Shown here piece by piece: positions 35,466 through 49,046 of a stretch of DNA of 64,000 nucleotides. The position numbers and the translations under genes were made by a program. The notes beneath the pieces were generated by a model. It saw nothing but the letters and a program-made list of their open reading frames with translations, ran no database searches and was not told where the DNA came from. Numbering within the stretch: the first letter of the stretch is position 1; the number at the start of each line of letters is the position of its first letter. Origin of the DNA: Viscum album (lineage: Eukaryota > Streptophyta > Magnoliopsida > Santalales > Viscaceae); contig OY728147.1 of the NCBI GenBank assembly GCA_963277665.1, positions 1,261,695,424 to 1,261,759,423 on the forward strand. Direction: 5' to 3'.

Positions 35466-38400
35466 CCAAGATCATTTTGTTTCTTTATTTCTTTTCATTT
35501 ATTTATTTTACTTCTTAATTAGTACTCCTTTCAATACCCCACCCCCCGTTTGATTGTTTTTGTCTTGGTGTTTTTTCTTTATTTTCGGTTGTTTTGTGTG
35601 TTCTTCATCTCTCTCTCTCTCTTCTTCTCCATCTCTCTCTCTATAATTATGTATTATAACATTCTATTATCTTTTCACCCTTATTAAGTGACTATCCATA
35701 TTCAATAAAAAAACAAACATCACAACTTATTTTCATGACTTGATCAGAAAAAGAAAAACGGCTTGAATATGACCCTGAAATTGAAAAGAAGCTTCACACA
35801 CAAATGAAGGCATCTAAAGAATCTCAATCAAGTAACACTAAGGAACCCATTTTGGAACCTCAATTGTTCCTAAACCAATCAGAAATTGAACCCAATTTAA
35901 TCCAAAAAAACATGGCTGCAAATAATCGAACCTTAAAATAACTAACCACCCCAGATGTGGAGTACCAACCTACGTGCATCCAATATCCTAAGGAAGTAAC
36001 CAACTTTGAGTTGTGATCAGGCCTCATCCACCTTCTTCCTAAATTCCATGGTCTTCCACGTGAGGACCCTCATATAAACATTAAGGAGTTTCACATAGTG
36101 TGCTCCACCATGAACCCTAAAATGTATCTGAGGACCCAATTATGTTTAGGGCCTTCCATTTATTCCTTAATAGTGTATCAAAATATTGGATATACTATTT
36201 TCCTACCACGATTGGGGGATAGAATGACCTTAAAAGACTCTGTTTAAAGAATTTCTTCCCTTCCTCTCGAACTTCATCAATTAGGAATGAAATCTATTGA
36301 ATTAGGCAATCACAAGAAGATAACCTTCATGAATACTGGGAGATATTCAAAAAACATTACTCAAGATGCCCCCACCACTAGATTAGTGAACAACTATTAA
36401 TCCAATACATCTATGAGGGACTTATCCCCATGGATAGTGGAATGATTGATGTTGTAGCTGGTGGTGACCTAGTTGATCAAACTCCTTCCGTTGCTTGGTA
36501 CTTAATAGCCAACATGGCTCAAAATGCACAATAATTTGGTACATGAGCTATTGCACCAACTCGAGGAGTTCATGAGGTAAGTCATTCATCTTAAGAACAA
36601 AAGGTAGAAAAAAATCTTGATGAGATGAATACCATTCTAAGGAAATTATCTCAAGAAAAAGGTAACTCCCAATATCCTCCAGTTCTATTACATTGTGGTA
36701 TTTGTTAGGAAAATAATCATTTTTCTGACCAGTGCCAACAACTTCAAGATTCACCTATGTCTTTTGCAGCCGTGTTCCCAGGGTTCCCATTCCAACAAGC
36801 ACCTCCCTTCAACAAAGAACCATTCAGGAAAAATCCAAACCCTGAGTGGCAAGCACAACCCCGGTACCAACAAGGAGGAATCTCAAGCTACCCTAATAAT
36901 AATTGGTATCAATAAGGCCAAGGTATGAAACCTTCTTATCCTTTAACTTCTCAAAACAATCATCATTTTCCTCCCAAATCTGAACCAAGCCTCGAGGATA
37001 TGGTAAAGAAAATTGTAACCCAGAACCTCCAATTCTAAGATACCACATAATTAATAATTCAACACCTAAGAACTCAAGTGGGGCAACTGGAAAACACCAT
37101 CGGTGAGCTTAAGATGCGAGGTTATAGACAACTAACATCCCAACCCATTGCCAATGTGAAGAACAAGGGTAATGTATGTGTTGTTACACTTCATATTAGT
37201 AAATAAGTTTCTCCTTCTAAGGATTCTTCCCAACAAGTATGTCCCTCGAATGAAAACACTATTTCTCCAAAAATAAAAGATTATAATGAAGAAAAAAAAT
37301 AAAAAGGGTAATAAAATTACCATTGATGATTCAAATGAACAATCCATTCCTCTCCCTTCCCCCCAAATACTCTCTAAATCTATGAAGAATTTTGATAATG
37401 ATATTGATAAATAAATAATTGATACATTTAATAAAGTTCAAGTTAATATTCCATTGTTGGATGTAGTTAATAAAATTACATGTTATGCCAAATTTCTCAA
37501 AGAACACTACACCCATAGACAAATGATGAAGGGGAATAAAGGAGTAAACTTAGGAAGAAATGTCTCAGCTTTGATTCAACCAGTAATGCCAACCAAATGC
37601 AAGGATCCAGGAACATTAACTATACCATGTACTATAGGGGAGACATTCTTTTCAGATGTTATGTTATATTTAAGTGCTTCTATTAATGTAATGTCTCACT
37701 CCATGAATACTTCTCTACAGGTTTTAGATCTTTAACCAATGGTCATTTTCATACAACTTTCCAACCAAAGTATTATTCATCCAACAGGAGTGATTGACGA
37801 TGTCCTTGTATGAGTGAATAATCTCATCTTCCCTACTAATTTCTACATTATTGAGATGGAAGATACCCGAACCCAAGGACATGCTTCTCTCATAATTGGG
37901 AGGTCATTCCTGAAAACAACAAAGATGATCATAAATGTTCACAATGGTATGTTGTCCATGGTGTTCGGATGAGAAAAGGTAAGTTTTAACATCCTTGAGG
38001 ATATGAAACACCTCATTGAAGAGAACTACACTCTTCTTATCTATTCAACGAAAGTTCTCTCAAACAATGAAAACACACAATTCTCTCCTCAACCCATACT
38101 CTGATTCATTTTCCTCTTCTCCACCCTTGGATGATTTGAGTTTTGATTAAAGTTTTGAGTGTTGTGTGGGTTATGAAAAGTGTAAATTTTGTGCTTTGAT
38201 TGATGAGTGTGTTCATTATGAGGTACCCATAACCGTCGATGATTATTCAAATTTAATATCAATAGATTCTCTACCCTTAGAGAATAAACATGAGGAGATA
38301 GATAGTTTCATGAACCTCACTCCCCCTAAATCCCCTACCTCAGTCCAAAAACCCCCTAGTGTTGAAATTAAAACCACTTCCATCAAATTTAAAATATTCC

Positions 38401-39434
38401 TATCATGAGGGTATTGACTAATTTCCTGTCATTGTTGCTAATAACCTCTCTCAACAATAGGAATTAGAACTGATCAACCTTTTTAGGGAGTATAAAAAGG
38501 AAATAGGGTGGACATTGGATGATATTATTGGGATTATCCCATCTATTTGTATGAACCATGTACTTTTGGATGATGTGGTTAAGCCCGTGAGACAATCTCA
38601 ACACCGATTGAATCCCACTCTCATTTAAGTGGTAAAATTGGAAGTTAGTAAATTACTTGTTTCAGGGATCATTCATCCTATATCTGATAGTAAATGGTTT
38701 AGCCTAGTGCTAATTGTTCTTAAAAAATAGGAATAACAGTTGTTTCAAATGAATGATATGAATTGGTTTCAACACGTGTGAAAAACATTTGGCGAGACTG
38801 TATTGACTACCGTTGATTGAATCAAGCCATGCGGAAGGAACAATTTCCTCTACCTTTCATTGACCAAATGCTAGAATGATTGGTTGGTAAGTCCTATTAC
38901 TGTTTCCTTGATGCATATTCAGGTTATTTTCAAATCCATATAGCCCTGTAGGATCAAGAAAATATGACATTTACCTGTGCATTTGGCACATTTTCATATA
39001 GGAGGATGCCTTTTGGTATTTTAATTCTCCTGGTACTTTTCTGCGTTGTATGTTGAGTATTTTTTCTGAGTACCTAGAGAATTACATGGAAGTTTTTTAT
39101 GGATGATTTTACAGTTTATGGAACTTCCTTGGATAATTGTTTTTCTCACCTAGGTTCTATCCTCCATCGTTGCATAGAAAAAGATCTTCTATTAAATTAT
39201 GAGAAATTTCATTTCATGTTTGAATGAGAGATAGTTCTTGGGAATTTTATTTCAAAATAGGGAATTCAAGTGGATAAATCTAAAATTGAATTAATTTCAA
39301 CCCTTCCATTTAAAAAATGTGTTCTTGAGGTGCAATCTTTCTGGGGTCATGCTGGTTTTTACTGCCGATTCATTAAAGGCTTCAGTAAGATCACACTTCC
39401 ATTATCTCGATTATTATAAAAAGATTATGAGTTT

Positions 39435-39935
39435 TTGTTTGATAAAGATTGTGAGGATTCATTCAATTCACTAAAAATGGGTCTCACAACACCTCTCATC
39501 ATCCAACCACCAAGGTGGGATCTCCCCTTTGAGCTTTTGTGTGATACCTCTAACTTTGCAGTTGGGGCAGTTTTATCACAAAGGGTTGAGAAGGCTCCTC
39601 ATGTCATTGAGTATGCCTCACGTACCCTTGACCCTTCCCAGGTAAACTATACAACCACTAAAAAAGAACTCCTTTCTATTTTCTTTACCTTGTAAATATT
39701 TCATTCATATCTTCTTGGGTCAAAAGTGATTGTGTTTTTTAACCATGCTGCCCTTCGATTCCTCTTAAAGAAACCTGAAGTTAAGCCCCGCCTCATACGG
39801 TGGATGTTCCTCCTCCAAGAGTTTGACCTTGAGATTAGAGATAAGAGGGGAGTGAAAAAGGTGGTAGCTGACCACATTAGTAGGATTTCCCCACCATTGG
39901 ATTATCGTGTTGACCCACCCTTACCCATTGGATAA
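39435..39935 (+). pseudogene. Athila RNase H, unit 2
   Basis: It has the segments PFELLCDTSNFAVGAVLSQR (with the conserved Asp) and HVIEYASRTLDPSQVNYTTT, then, after a stop near 39693, [18 protein letters not shown] and [11 protein letters not shown]. This is the best preserved part of any pol copy here. One stop separates its two halves. Confidence 0.85.
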
Positions 39936-40235
39936 TTCTTCCCTCATGAGAACCTTTGTGATATTGTGGACCTTAACCCATGGTATGCGGACATTATGAA
40001 TTTTCTAGTAACATCTAGGGTCTCCACTAATTTCAGAATTTCACAATCCTAGAGTCTTAAGAATGATTCTCGGTGGTACATTTGGGATGACCCATATTTG
40101 TGGAGATTTTTTGGTGACCAAGTAGTTTGTTGATGTGTCTCGGACCATGATTTCACCTCTATTTTGACATTCTACCACACTTTGGCCTCTGTGGGTCACT
40201 TTGTCTCTTAACATACAACTCGAAAGTTCCTTGAA

Positions 40236-41278
40236 ATGGGTCTTTATTGGAAAATATTGTATAGATATGCCCACAATTTTTACAAGTCATGCACTCGATT
40301 GCAATTCATAGGAAATATCTCTAGGAGGAATGAAATGCCTCAACAGCCCATGTTATTTTGTGAGATCTTTGATTCAAGGGGTATTGACTTCTTGGGGCCT
40401 TTTCAAAATTCATTTGGTTTTTTCTACATATTATTGGTTGTTGACTATGTATCTAAATGGGTGGAAGAAAAATCTACTAGGACCAATGAATCTCATGTTG
40501 TTGTTGATTTTGTGAGGTCCCAGATTTTTATTAGGTTTTGTTTTCCATGATTTATCAGTAGTGACTAGGGTTCACATTTTTCAATTTCAACATGAAAATT
40601 TTGATTCATAAGTATGGGTTATTCATAAAGTATCTACATCATATCACCCCCAAACTAATGGAAAAGAAGAAATCTAAAATCAGGAAGTTAAGAAAATCTT
40701 GGAAAAAAATGGTACAATCTAATAGGGAAGATTTGATTTTGTGCTTGGATGATGAACTTTGGGCATACCATACAGCTTTTAAAACCCCAATCAGAATGTC
40801 ACCATACATGATTGTGTTTGGAAAGGCTTTTAACCTCCCAGTGGAGGTAGAACACCATTCATATTGGGTTTTTAAACAATGTAATATGAATCTTTCAGAT
40901 GCAGGTGAGCATAGGAAGTTGCAGATTCAAGAGTTGGAAGAAATTTGATGTGTTGCATATAAGAAATATCAAATCTATAAAGAAAATACAAAGGCTGTCC
41001 GTGATAGCATTATTCATCACTAGAATTTTCATATTGGTGATTAGGTTCTCATGTATAATTCTAGGCTAAAGCTCCACCCAGGTAAGCTTCGTTCCCGATG
41101 GCTTAGTCCATATACCGTTACTGATGTTTACCCTTTTGGTGATATACATGTTTTTCATGGGAAGAGTGGAAAACGGATTACTGTCAATGGGAAGAGGCTC
41201 AAACACTTCTATGAGGATTTTCCAAATCATCTCATGGAGGAAATTCAACTAACAGATTCCATATATAACACCCCTTAG
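40236..41278 (+). pseudogene. Athila integrase, unit 2
   Basis: Open pieces at 40236-40550 (GIDFLGPFQNSFGF with the first catalytic Asp), 40592-40948 and 41051-41278 (KLHPGKLRSRWLSPYTV, a C-terminal integrase segment). A TAG near 40566 follows the second catalytic Asp. The third piece ends the polyprotein. Confidence 0.82.
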
Positions 41279-41352
41279 TAGGTTGTACCTTATCCCTACC
41301 TTAATTTACATGTATATTTATTTAAAATAATTTCATTGAAAAAAAATTAACT

Positions 41353-41370
41353 TTTAGGTGTGGGGGAGGG
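41353..41370 (+). other. Internal polypurine-tract-like sequence, unit 2
   Basis: TTTTAGGTGTGGGGGAGG, the counterpart of 32394-32410. Its presence in two units means it belongs to the ancestral element. Confidence 0.7.
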
Positions 41371-42749
41371 TGGCATGTCATAGTTAGGGTTAAATGGAGA
41401 AAAACCCAAAAAAATTGTTTTCATTTTTGATTTATTTTTCCTTATTTTGTGTTTTTACATAAAAATGGAACTTAAAAAGAATATCCAAAATATTTTTTCA
41501 TCCTTGAGTTGATTGTGTGGAAAATTCCATTCTTTTTTGAAAAAAAAATTCAAATGAATATTGATGTGGAATATTTTTCTAGAATTTTTATTTTCAAATC
41601 CTTCTTTGGTGTTTAATTTATTTTTAAATCCCATGCCTCATTAGCACTGGCCAATATTTTAATTCCTTACCCGAGTGAAATTTTAAGCCCTTTATTTCAT
41701 ATTCTTCTTTTTAGTCACTTTCTTGAGAGTCTCAGGTCATGTAGAGAAACTAGAACTTTCCTTGATTCTATTTTAATCCATAAGGTTCAAGTATGAAACA
41801 TTCATGATATAGGAAATCTTTAATTTAAAATCTTTTGTACAATTATCTTTTATTTTCAGCCACCTTTACATATTATCCTTTATAATCTTTAGAGACCATG
41901 AAATTCCTGTTGGGTAGTCATATTAAAATCTAATTTATCCTTTCCTACCCATCTCTTGTGTATATTATTGTTTTTTTCATCAAGTGTAGGTGAGAGGGTG
42001 TTTCCATGGGAATTTTGGGGAGAGAATCATTATTATGGGTTGATATAAAGGGTGCCTACATTTTCTTTGGGCAATGGGTTCACAAGCCACATTAAATCAT
42101 TGTTTTACACATGTTTTCATATTTATCTTCAAAAAAACTATAAAAAAATAGTTTGGTACATCTGAAAAAAAAACATAGAACAAAAAAATAATAAAATGGA
42201 GAAAATAGTAAATTTAATCATTATTATTCATCTCTTGGTTGTGACCCACACAAATGGAAAATGGGGATAGTGAGTGGGAGGTGATATTCATTGTGAGGTG
42301 TTGACTGTGTAAATTCATTGTGAAAATGCTGAATTTTGACATGTTTTGTACATAATAGATTAAACACTCCTCTTCAACTTCACATTTTTAAACATTAAAT
42401 CCTACCTACCCTTGAACCTCAGAACAACCTATTGTAAGTCCTCTTGAGTAGCACACTAGTTTCTACCGGTAGAGAACTTATAATATTGGAAATCATATGG
42501 TAAGATCACATGAACTCTGAGAAAAGAGCATAACTCTACTTTCATATGTTCCTTAAGTGAAGAGGTAAAATGTTTAGGTGAGGTTGGTTGCAACATGTTG
42601 CATGGGTTAACAAATGAAGTTGAACAAATTTGAATATGAGAAAAGAAAAATGATATGAAAATTGATTCCATAAAAGAGACAGGATAATTTTATTTCCGAA
42701 GAATCATGGATGTTTTCACACCTTTTATTTATGATTGGGGTAATATTGG

Positions 42750-42754
42750 GATAT
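42750..42754. repeat. Target site duplication GATAT, left of LARD-like array
   Basis: GATAT precedes the first LTR and is repeated at 58135-58139 after the last. Unit 1 has one uninterrupted GATATTATAC at 33792. Confidence 0.85.
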
Positions 42755-44506
42755 TTATTATCGCTCAAATTTACCCAAAAGAAGAAGGTAGGACGGTCCT
42801 TGTAGTCTTTCTTGGGTTGTCAAATCCACAGATACCTAAGAAGTAACCTATAGACACGCACATTCTAAGGACTTTTTTTGGCTATTAAGTGGACAACTTT
42901 GGTTGATTTTATATGGGTCTAAAGGAACTCTAAGAGACTTAAGTGAATTCAATTTAAAATAATTAGTTGATCCTAGGTTATTGCTCGGTGTGGATTGGAC
43001 ATATTTCTTTTCAAATGGTTTCAATTTCTTATATTTTAGATGGGTTCATTTAAGGAGATAAAAAAATCATCACTTACTGGTTTAATGCCTACACCCTTTA
43101 ATACTAATCACCTATACACTTGAAGGATCAATGTTTTGATCACTTCAAGGTAAAGGTTCTTATTAGCACATGAAGTGTGTGGCCTTAAATTCAACAAGGA
43201 CGATGGAGTTTAAAAATCATCAAATAAAAATCTCAATTTAAGAAGTGATTATAAAATAATGGGGTGATAAATAAAATCCAATCCAGCACTTTTCTAATAC
43301 CTTAGATCATACCATATGTGGGTTATCCCTCCATTGATTATATGGTTTCAATGGAAGCAGAAAGTAGACTCATGAGGGAGGACATGGAGAAGTAAAGAAA
43401 ACAACAAAAATAAAATGATCACTCCACCATTGTGTGAATAATTTCACAAGATTTGGTGTGAATAAATTCACACCTTGAGGCAACGATATCAAAGTGAGAT
43501 GTAGAAAAAAATAATAAATGGAGAATAAGAAATTTTATTATGAAACTAAAGTGAATTGAACAACATACAAGTGAAAGAAAAATTTGAGACAACAAAATCG
43601 CAGCATAACATTACAATTGAACCAAGCACCAAAAATTAAAAACTCCTTCACCACCACTACCTTAAATAGGAATTTTGGAAGCCTTGGGTCGATACTAAAA
43701 TAGTACAAAGGATTCCACTTGAGTATGGTAGGCCTAGGGTGTTGGAAAGTAAGGGAGATGAGACTTTTCCACCCTTGACCCAAGGTGGCAGCCAGCTTGC
43801 TTCCACCGAACAGACGCGATTGTATGTCCTTCTATATGGCTGAATCAGAGTGGTACATAGAATAATAAAATGGATATCCGGATATCTTATAACCTCCTGT
43901 AAAATGTCGTCCCATTTGGAGTTATGGATTATGAGATATGATCATATTAGTGGGCTATTTTTCTGGGCCGCAGAATCTGGCCCAAAATTTTATCTCCAAC
44001 TTAGGCCGCCTAAATGGACACAATGGAGACCTAATTAGCATTGGATCATGGAGAGTGACTTGTTCCTATTCATTTTTTATAGAATCAAACGAAATTTGGG
44101 ATTAATTGGGCTTGTATGTTGGGCCCCACAGTCTCATCAGTGGGATGGTGTCCAATCTGCCTTCTCCATAATTGCTTCCTTTCATTGCCAAATATCTCCA
44201 TCATCCTCCATGAATTATTCATTGATCCCCGAATCAAACATTTTCATATTTAACTGTAGATCAATTTCCAAAAATATAAAATTAAAATATTTATAATTAT
44301 ATTCCTTAAAATCATATGAATCATTGGGTACTTTAAATGATGTTAAAAATGTACCACATAATAGTGCATTTTAAGGAGGTATTACAATCATAATGTGAAA
44401 TGATGTTCAAAGTGTAAAATGCACTAAAATAGTGTTTATGAATAATAAATAACATGAATATTATATATATTACCAATTAATATTAGCCTAATTTAGTGGC
44501 TAATCA
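42755..44506 (-). repeat. LARD LTR a (leftmost; 3' LTR)
   Basis: 1752 bp. The + strand start should be TGATTATCGCTC but reads TTATTATCGCTC (one base mutated). It ends GGCTAATCA and is followed by the polypyrimidine complement of the polypurine tract. A conserved CTTAAATAGG at 43671-43680 (minus strand CCTATTTAAG) is a weak TATA candidate present in all four LTRs. Confidence 0.88.
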
Positions 44507-44520
44507 CACCCCCCAACTTG
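44507..44520 (-). other. Polypurine tract, LARD unit a
   Basis: The minus strand reads CAAGTTGGGGGGTG next to LTR a. Identical tracts follow LTR b (49047-49060) and LTR c (53599-53612). Confidence 0.8.
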
Positions 44521-45751
44521 AGTTTTTCTAGTCCTGAGAAAAATATATCTCAACAATATGAATTTCAAATTCCCTTTTCCAAAAAAAATTTAATACACAA
44601 TGATCACCATAAAACCTTATACCAAACAATCATGAAACCCATAAAAATATTTTAATACAAGATATTTTCATAAGAAGATCCCAATCCCAAGCACATTCCT
44701 TTGTTCAAATTCATTGCCATATTTTATCCAATATCAATTAAGTATGAGGATGTGTTGTGCGTCAAAATAGACATGGGGGTTCATCTTTATTCAAGGGGGA
44801 AATTACAGAAGCACTAGGTGGAATCACATTTCAATATTAAGATGAGTATTCATTTTTTTCGTATAATTTTTTTTTTGTTTTTTCAATTTTTCCATGGTAA
44901 TTGAAGTTGCACTCAAAATAGTCAACCCCTGTAGTGAGACTTTGTCGATGAATCTCAGGCTCAAAGACCTTAGGGAACCAAGTGAAGCCCACATACTCGG
45001 GCATCATCTTGAGTTAACTCAGTCAAAAAAAAATTCAAATTACCAAAAATAGAGATAAAATTACTAACTCTTGGCTAGACAACTATGGAGTCACGATCCC
45101 CAAGTGTCGAAAGCCACGCATTAGGTCATTTCATTGCTCTATGCGCAAATTTTATTTTTGAATACTCATATTAAACTAAAATGATCACCAAACCTATGCT
45201 ATTTATTTAGGGGACCCCATGAACTCAAACTAATACCCCATTATCCAAAGGACATGCATTGTGATTTTTTTTTTATTTGGATGAAAATATAAATGATGAA
45301 ATATCACATTGGATAGCCACACTTTCCAAAATCTATGCTCATGAAATTATACGAGGATTAAAATAAGAATTAGGGTATGCTAAATTATTTGATATATAGT
45401 TTCAAAGTGTGCAATGTGTATTACCATGTTCAAAGTTAAAGTAATTTTTCCTCCCATTTTCATGTAATTTTTTTTCAAATCATTTATCATTTTTTTGACA
45501 CAAAAGCATTTTTTATTTTATCTCCCCCCCAACTTAAAATAACACTGTCCCTAGTGTTTAAAGAAAAGAAAATTTAGAAGGGGGTAGATGTAGAGAATGA
45601 AAGTTCAAAAAGGAAATTGAAAATGATGATCATGGAATGAAGTCACCTGGTGGTTGAAGTTGAAATTATTGCTGCTCCAATTTAGTCCTTTGATATCCAT
45701 GTCGCTTGGAGAGTTCCCTAGTGGAAAAAGGAAAACAAAAAAACAAAACAA

Positions 45752-45756
<5 letters not shown>

Positions 45757-45782
<26 letters not shown>
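45757..45782. repeat. (TA)n microsatellite, LARD unit a
   Basis: Thirteen TA repeats. The matching tracts in units b (50319-50336) and c (54855-54872) are shorter (about nine). Confidence 0.9.
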
Positions 45783-46028
45783 AGTAAAATATAAGTATAT
45801 CTATAAAATAAAATAAACTGATGATATATTGTCTTCTTTTTAAATTTTTGGGTAAGGTATTACTCAAGGATCACACCATGTGACATGGATGAATATGGTG
45901 CTTCCCTTTCATACCCATCCATACTAATAATAGAAGAACAGATCAACAATCTATTTTTTATTATTTATCGAAATTATTCATTAATCATATTTAAGAAAAA
46001 GATGATTTGCAAAGATGTAAACCACTGG

Positions 46029-46081
46029 TTGCCTCCCGTGCAGCGCTTTGTTTAAGGTCGTTAGCTCGACTTGAACCCCCC
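46029..46081. repeat. Conserved CpG-retaining block, LARD unit a
   Basis: A 53-bp block (TTGCCTCCCGTGCAGCGCTT at its start) repeated at 50583-50635 and 55119-55171. It is identical in units a and b across this span and keeps four CpG there, while CpG elsewhere in the elements is largely lost. Confidence 0.75.
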
Positions 46082-46315
46082 AACTTATCCAATACCAACT
46101 TTAAACATTTTAAGGACCACATGTTTCTCTATGTCCACTAGATTTATATTTATTATTTGTTTATAATTTTTGTTGTATCCAAACCTGTGTTCTAAAATGA
46201 GTGGTAAAATCAAAGGAATATCAAAAATGGTTGATCCAGTTTCCTCTGTAGTCTTTCATAAGACATAAATGACCATTACAGCTTTTTTGGTTTCAAGAGA
46301 AGAATGGATTACAAT

Positions 46316-47191
46316 TTAATGTTCATGATTATACCTTATGAAGGGATTCTTTAGCAGTGAGGGAAGGGAAATAATTTTGGTCTCGGGCTGGATAGGACAT
46401 TTAGACACAAGTTGATATTTTGAATCCAACTCAGTTTCATTTTCCAAATTTCTCAACAAAATTGGTTCCTTTTGAAAAGAAGATCCAACCACAAAATTGG
46501 AAAGATGAGTGTTTGGAATGGATATGGACTCAAAGTTTGTGATTTCTCCCAATTGTTCAATAGTTTGTGTTTTTGAAAATTCATCAATGGAGTTATACTT
46601 AGGAGACTCAATCCACGATGTCAAATTTCCCTCTTGTGAATCCAAAAATTCAATTTCCTCCTGATTCAAACACCCATCAACAATTCCATGATCCTCCTCA
46701 TCTTCCCTAAATCCAAAGGTATTCTCTTCAGTAAATTAATAAGAGGTTTTTGGGAAACTAGACACTTCACATAAGGTTATGGAAGGGACAGTTTATGTAG
46801 AGATGGGTTGCTCACAAGTTTTAATGCTTTGTAGTTCTAACCTCAATGATGAAAACTCAAAATTTATTATCTCCATTTATTGAAACAGTTTTTCAAGTAA
46901 TGGATGTGAATTAGGATGGATAATGGGTTGATCCAAATGGTCTATTCTAGGTGGATAATTAAGTTGTTGGAATTGCACAGGAGGGTGTTCAAATTAGATT
47001 TGTGGGGATTGAAACTCATTATATGTTGGAATGTTTTGTGGATAATAGGAGTAAAAATACTTTGGTTCATTAGGTTGTTGATTATCCCACCAGTAGAAAC
47101 TAGGATGGTCAGTGTACATCTCACTTGGTGTGGAGTGATCAAAGTAAGGAGAGGTTCCCCATGTTTGGATTTGTTCAAAAGGATTTTCCAT
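46316..47191 (-). pseudogene. LARD unit a reading frame, unknown protein (291 codons)
   Basis: The frame runs from an ATG at 47189-47191 (MENPFEQ start) to TAA at 46316-46318. Its first part is rich in Tyr, Pro, Asn and Gln (HPSFYWWDNQQPNEP). The middle has a predicted helical stretch (LLEKL...MEIINFE), and the last part is acidic (EEIEFLDSQEGNLTSWIESP). Four stops break it, for example CAA to TAA after QI, but its length is exactly the same as in units b and c. I do not recognise a domain. The layout faintly resembles the region after the Gag zinc knuckle of Athila elements, so a Gag remnant is possible but unproven. Confidence 0.6.
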
Positions 47192-47267
47192 TGGAATGAA
47201 ATTGGGGATGAGATAAGAGAATTGGGATGAAAAAAAAGATGATAGTGTCTAGAATAACATACTTAGG

Positions 47268-47285
47268 TCCCCGTAAACGGTCCCA
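47268..47285 (-). other. Primer binding site, LARD unit a (tRNA-Asp type)
   Basis: The minus strand reads TGGGACCGTTTACGGGGA, a decayed form of TGGCGCCGTTTCCGGGGA, five bases from LTR b. Confidence 0.75.
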
Positions 47286-47290
47286 AAATT

Positions 47291-49046
47291 TGATTCTCAC
47301 TCATATTTACCCAGAAGAAGAAGGTAGGGCGGTTCTTATAGTCTAGCATGGGTTGTTGAATCCACAGAGACCTAAGAAGTAACCTATAGACACGCACATT
47401 CTAAGGACTGTTTTTGGCTATTAAGTGGCCAACTTTGGTTTATTTTATATGGGTTTAAAGGAACCCTAAGAGACAAAAGTGAATTCAATTTAAAATAATG
47501 ATTTGATCCTAGGTTATTGCTCAGGGTGGATTGGACGTATTTCCTTTTCAATGGTTTCAATTTCTTATATTTGAGATGGGTTCATTTAAGGAGATAAAAC
47601 AACATCATCACTTACTGATTTAAGGCCTAAACCCTTTAATACTAATCACCTATACACTTTGAGGATCAATTTTTTGATAACTTCAAGGTAAAGGTTCGTA
47701 TTAGCACATGAAGTGTGTGTCCTTAAATTCAACAAGGACGATGGAGTTTAAAAATCATCAAATAAAAATCTCAATTTAAGAAGTGATTATACATTAATGG
47801 GGTGATAAATAACATACAATGCAGCCCTTTGATACTCCCTTGGATCAACCCATAAGTGTGTTATCCCTCCATTGATTCTATGGTTTCAATGGCAGCGGAA
47901 AGTAGACTCATCAGGGAGGACATGGAGAAGTAAAGAAAACAACAAAAATAAAATGATCACTCCACCGTTGTGTGAATAATTTCACAAGATTTGGTGTCAA
48001 TAAATTCACACCTTGAGGAAACAGTATCAAATTGAGATGTAGAACAATAGAATAAGAGGAGAATAAGAACTTTTATTAAGAAACTAAAGTGAATTGAACA
48101 ACTTACAAGTGAAAGACAAATTTGAGAAAACAAAATCGCAGCATAACATTACAATTGAACCAAGCACCAAAAATTAAAAACTCCTTCACCACCACTTCCT
48201 TAAATAGGCATTTTGGGAGCCTTGGTTTGGGCCTCCAACAGTAAAAAGGATCCCACTTGAGTATGGTAGGCCTAGGGTGGTGGAAAGTAAGGGAGAGGAG
48301 ACTTTTACACCCTTGACCCGAGGTGGCATCCCACTTGCTTCCACCGAACAGACGTGCTTGTAAGTCCTTCTTGATGGCAGAATTAGAGTGGTCCATATAA
48401 GAATAAAATGCATCCCCGGATGTCTTCTAACCGTCTGTAAAATTTTATCCCAGTTGGATTTACGGATTCCGAGATATGATCATATTAGTGGGATGTTTTG
48501 TCTGCGCCGCAGAATCTGGCCCAGAATTTTATCTCTAAATTGGGCCACCTAAATGGACACAATGGAGGCCAAATTAGCATTTTATCCTGAATAATTATTT
48601 GTTCCTATACATGTCTTCTATAATCATTCGAAATTTGGGATTAATTGGGCTTGTATGTTGGTCCCCACAGTCTCATCAGTGGGCTGTTGTCCAATCCGCC
48701 TTCTCCATAATTGCTTCCTTTCATTGCCAAATATCTCCATCATCCTCCATGAATTATCCATTGATCCCTGAATCAAACATATTAATATTTAAGTTTAGAT
48801 CAATTTCCAAAAATATCAAATTAAAATATGTATAATTATATTTCTTAAAAACAGATAAATCATTGGGTACTTTAAATGATGTTCAAAAATGTACCACATA
48901 ATAGTGCATTTTAAGAAGGTATTACAATCATAATGTGAAATGATGTTCAAAGTGTAAAATACACTAAAATTGTGTTTATGAATAATAAAGAACATTAATA
49001 TTATATATATTACCAATTAATATTAGCCTCATGTTTTGGCTGATCA
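47291..49046 (-). repeat. LARD LTR b
   Basis: 1756 bp, TGATTCTCACTC to GGCTGATCA on the + strand. It has a primer site on one side and a polypurine tract on the other, so it is shared by units a and b. The start ATTCTCACTC is shared with LTR c but not with a and d. Confidence 0.88.

Larger units (their letters stand above)
35735..41278 (+). pseudogene. Athila-like gag-pol, unit 2 (full length, uninterrupted, inactive)
   Basis: The whole gag-pol remnant without insertion, 5.5 kb. The ATG start matches unit 3; codon 3 is TGA, and codon 69 is TAA at 35939-35941, shared with unit 3. The zinc knuckle is near 36694-36735. A stop at 37412-37414 and the protease Asp-to-Tyr change (37667-37669) are shared with unit 1, as is the extra T in the RT FMDD motif (39093-39098). 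RNase H keeps open frames at 39435-39695 and 39726-39935 (CDTSNFAVGAVLSQR, then the [20 protein letters not shown] segment). Integrase continues from about 40140 to the stop at 41276-41278; its zinc domain has lost the second Cys (CTRL). The end EEIQLTDSIYNTP is well preserved, with no chromodomain. Confidence 0.86.
41279..42754 (+). other. Athila 3' untranslated region, unit 2, interrupted at its end
   Basis: Matches 32321-33790 of unit 1. It is cut by the LARD-like array after GATAT at 42750-42754; the last 46 bases resume at 58135. An internal polypurine copy lies at 41353-41370. No gene. Confidence 0.78.
44521..46315 (-). other. LARD unit a, untranslated part
   Basis: No pol domain on either strand. 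It holds conserved noncoding blocks shared with units b and c: one near 45090-45155 that keeps several CpG, a (TA)n tract at 45757-45782, and a sharply conserved block at 46029-46081. Confidence 0.75.

Noticed and set aside
46029..46081. tRNA gene or tRNA-derived SINE
   Set aside because: Only a B-box-like stretch is present; no A-box at proper spacing, no cloverleaf and no A-rich tail.
46916..47230. 104-codon plus-strand frame, recurring at 51470-51784 and partly at 56126-56320
   Set aside because: Antisense to the LARD frame. It recurs only because the unit is repeated, and the minus-strand frame explains the length conservation better.
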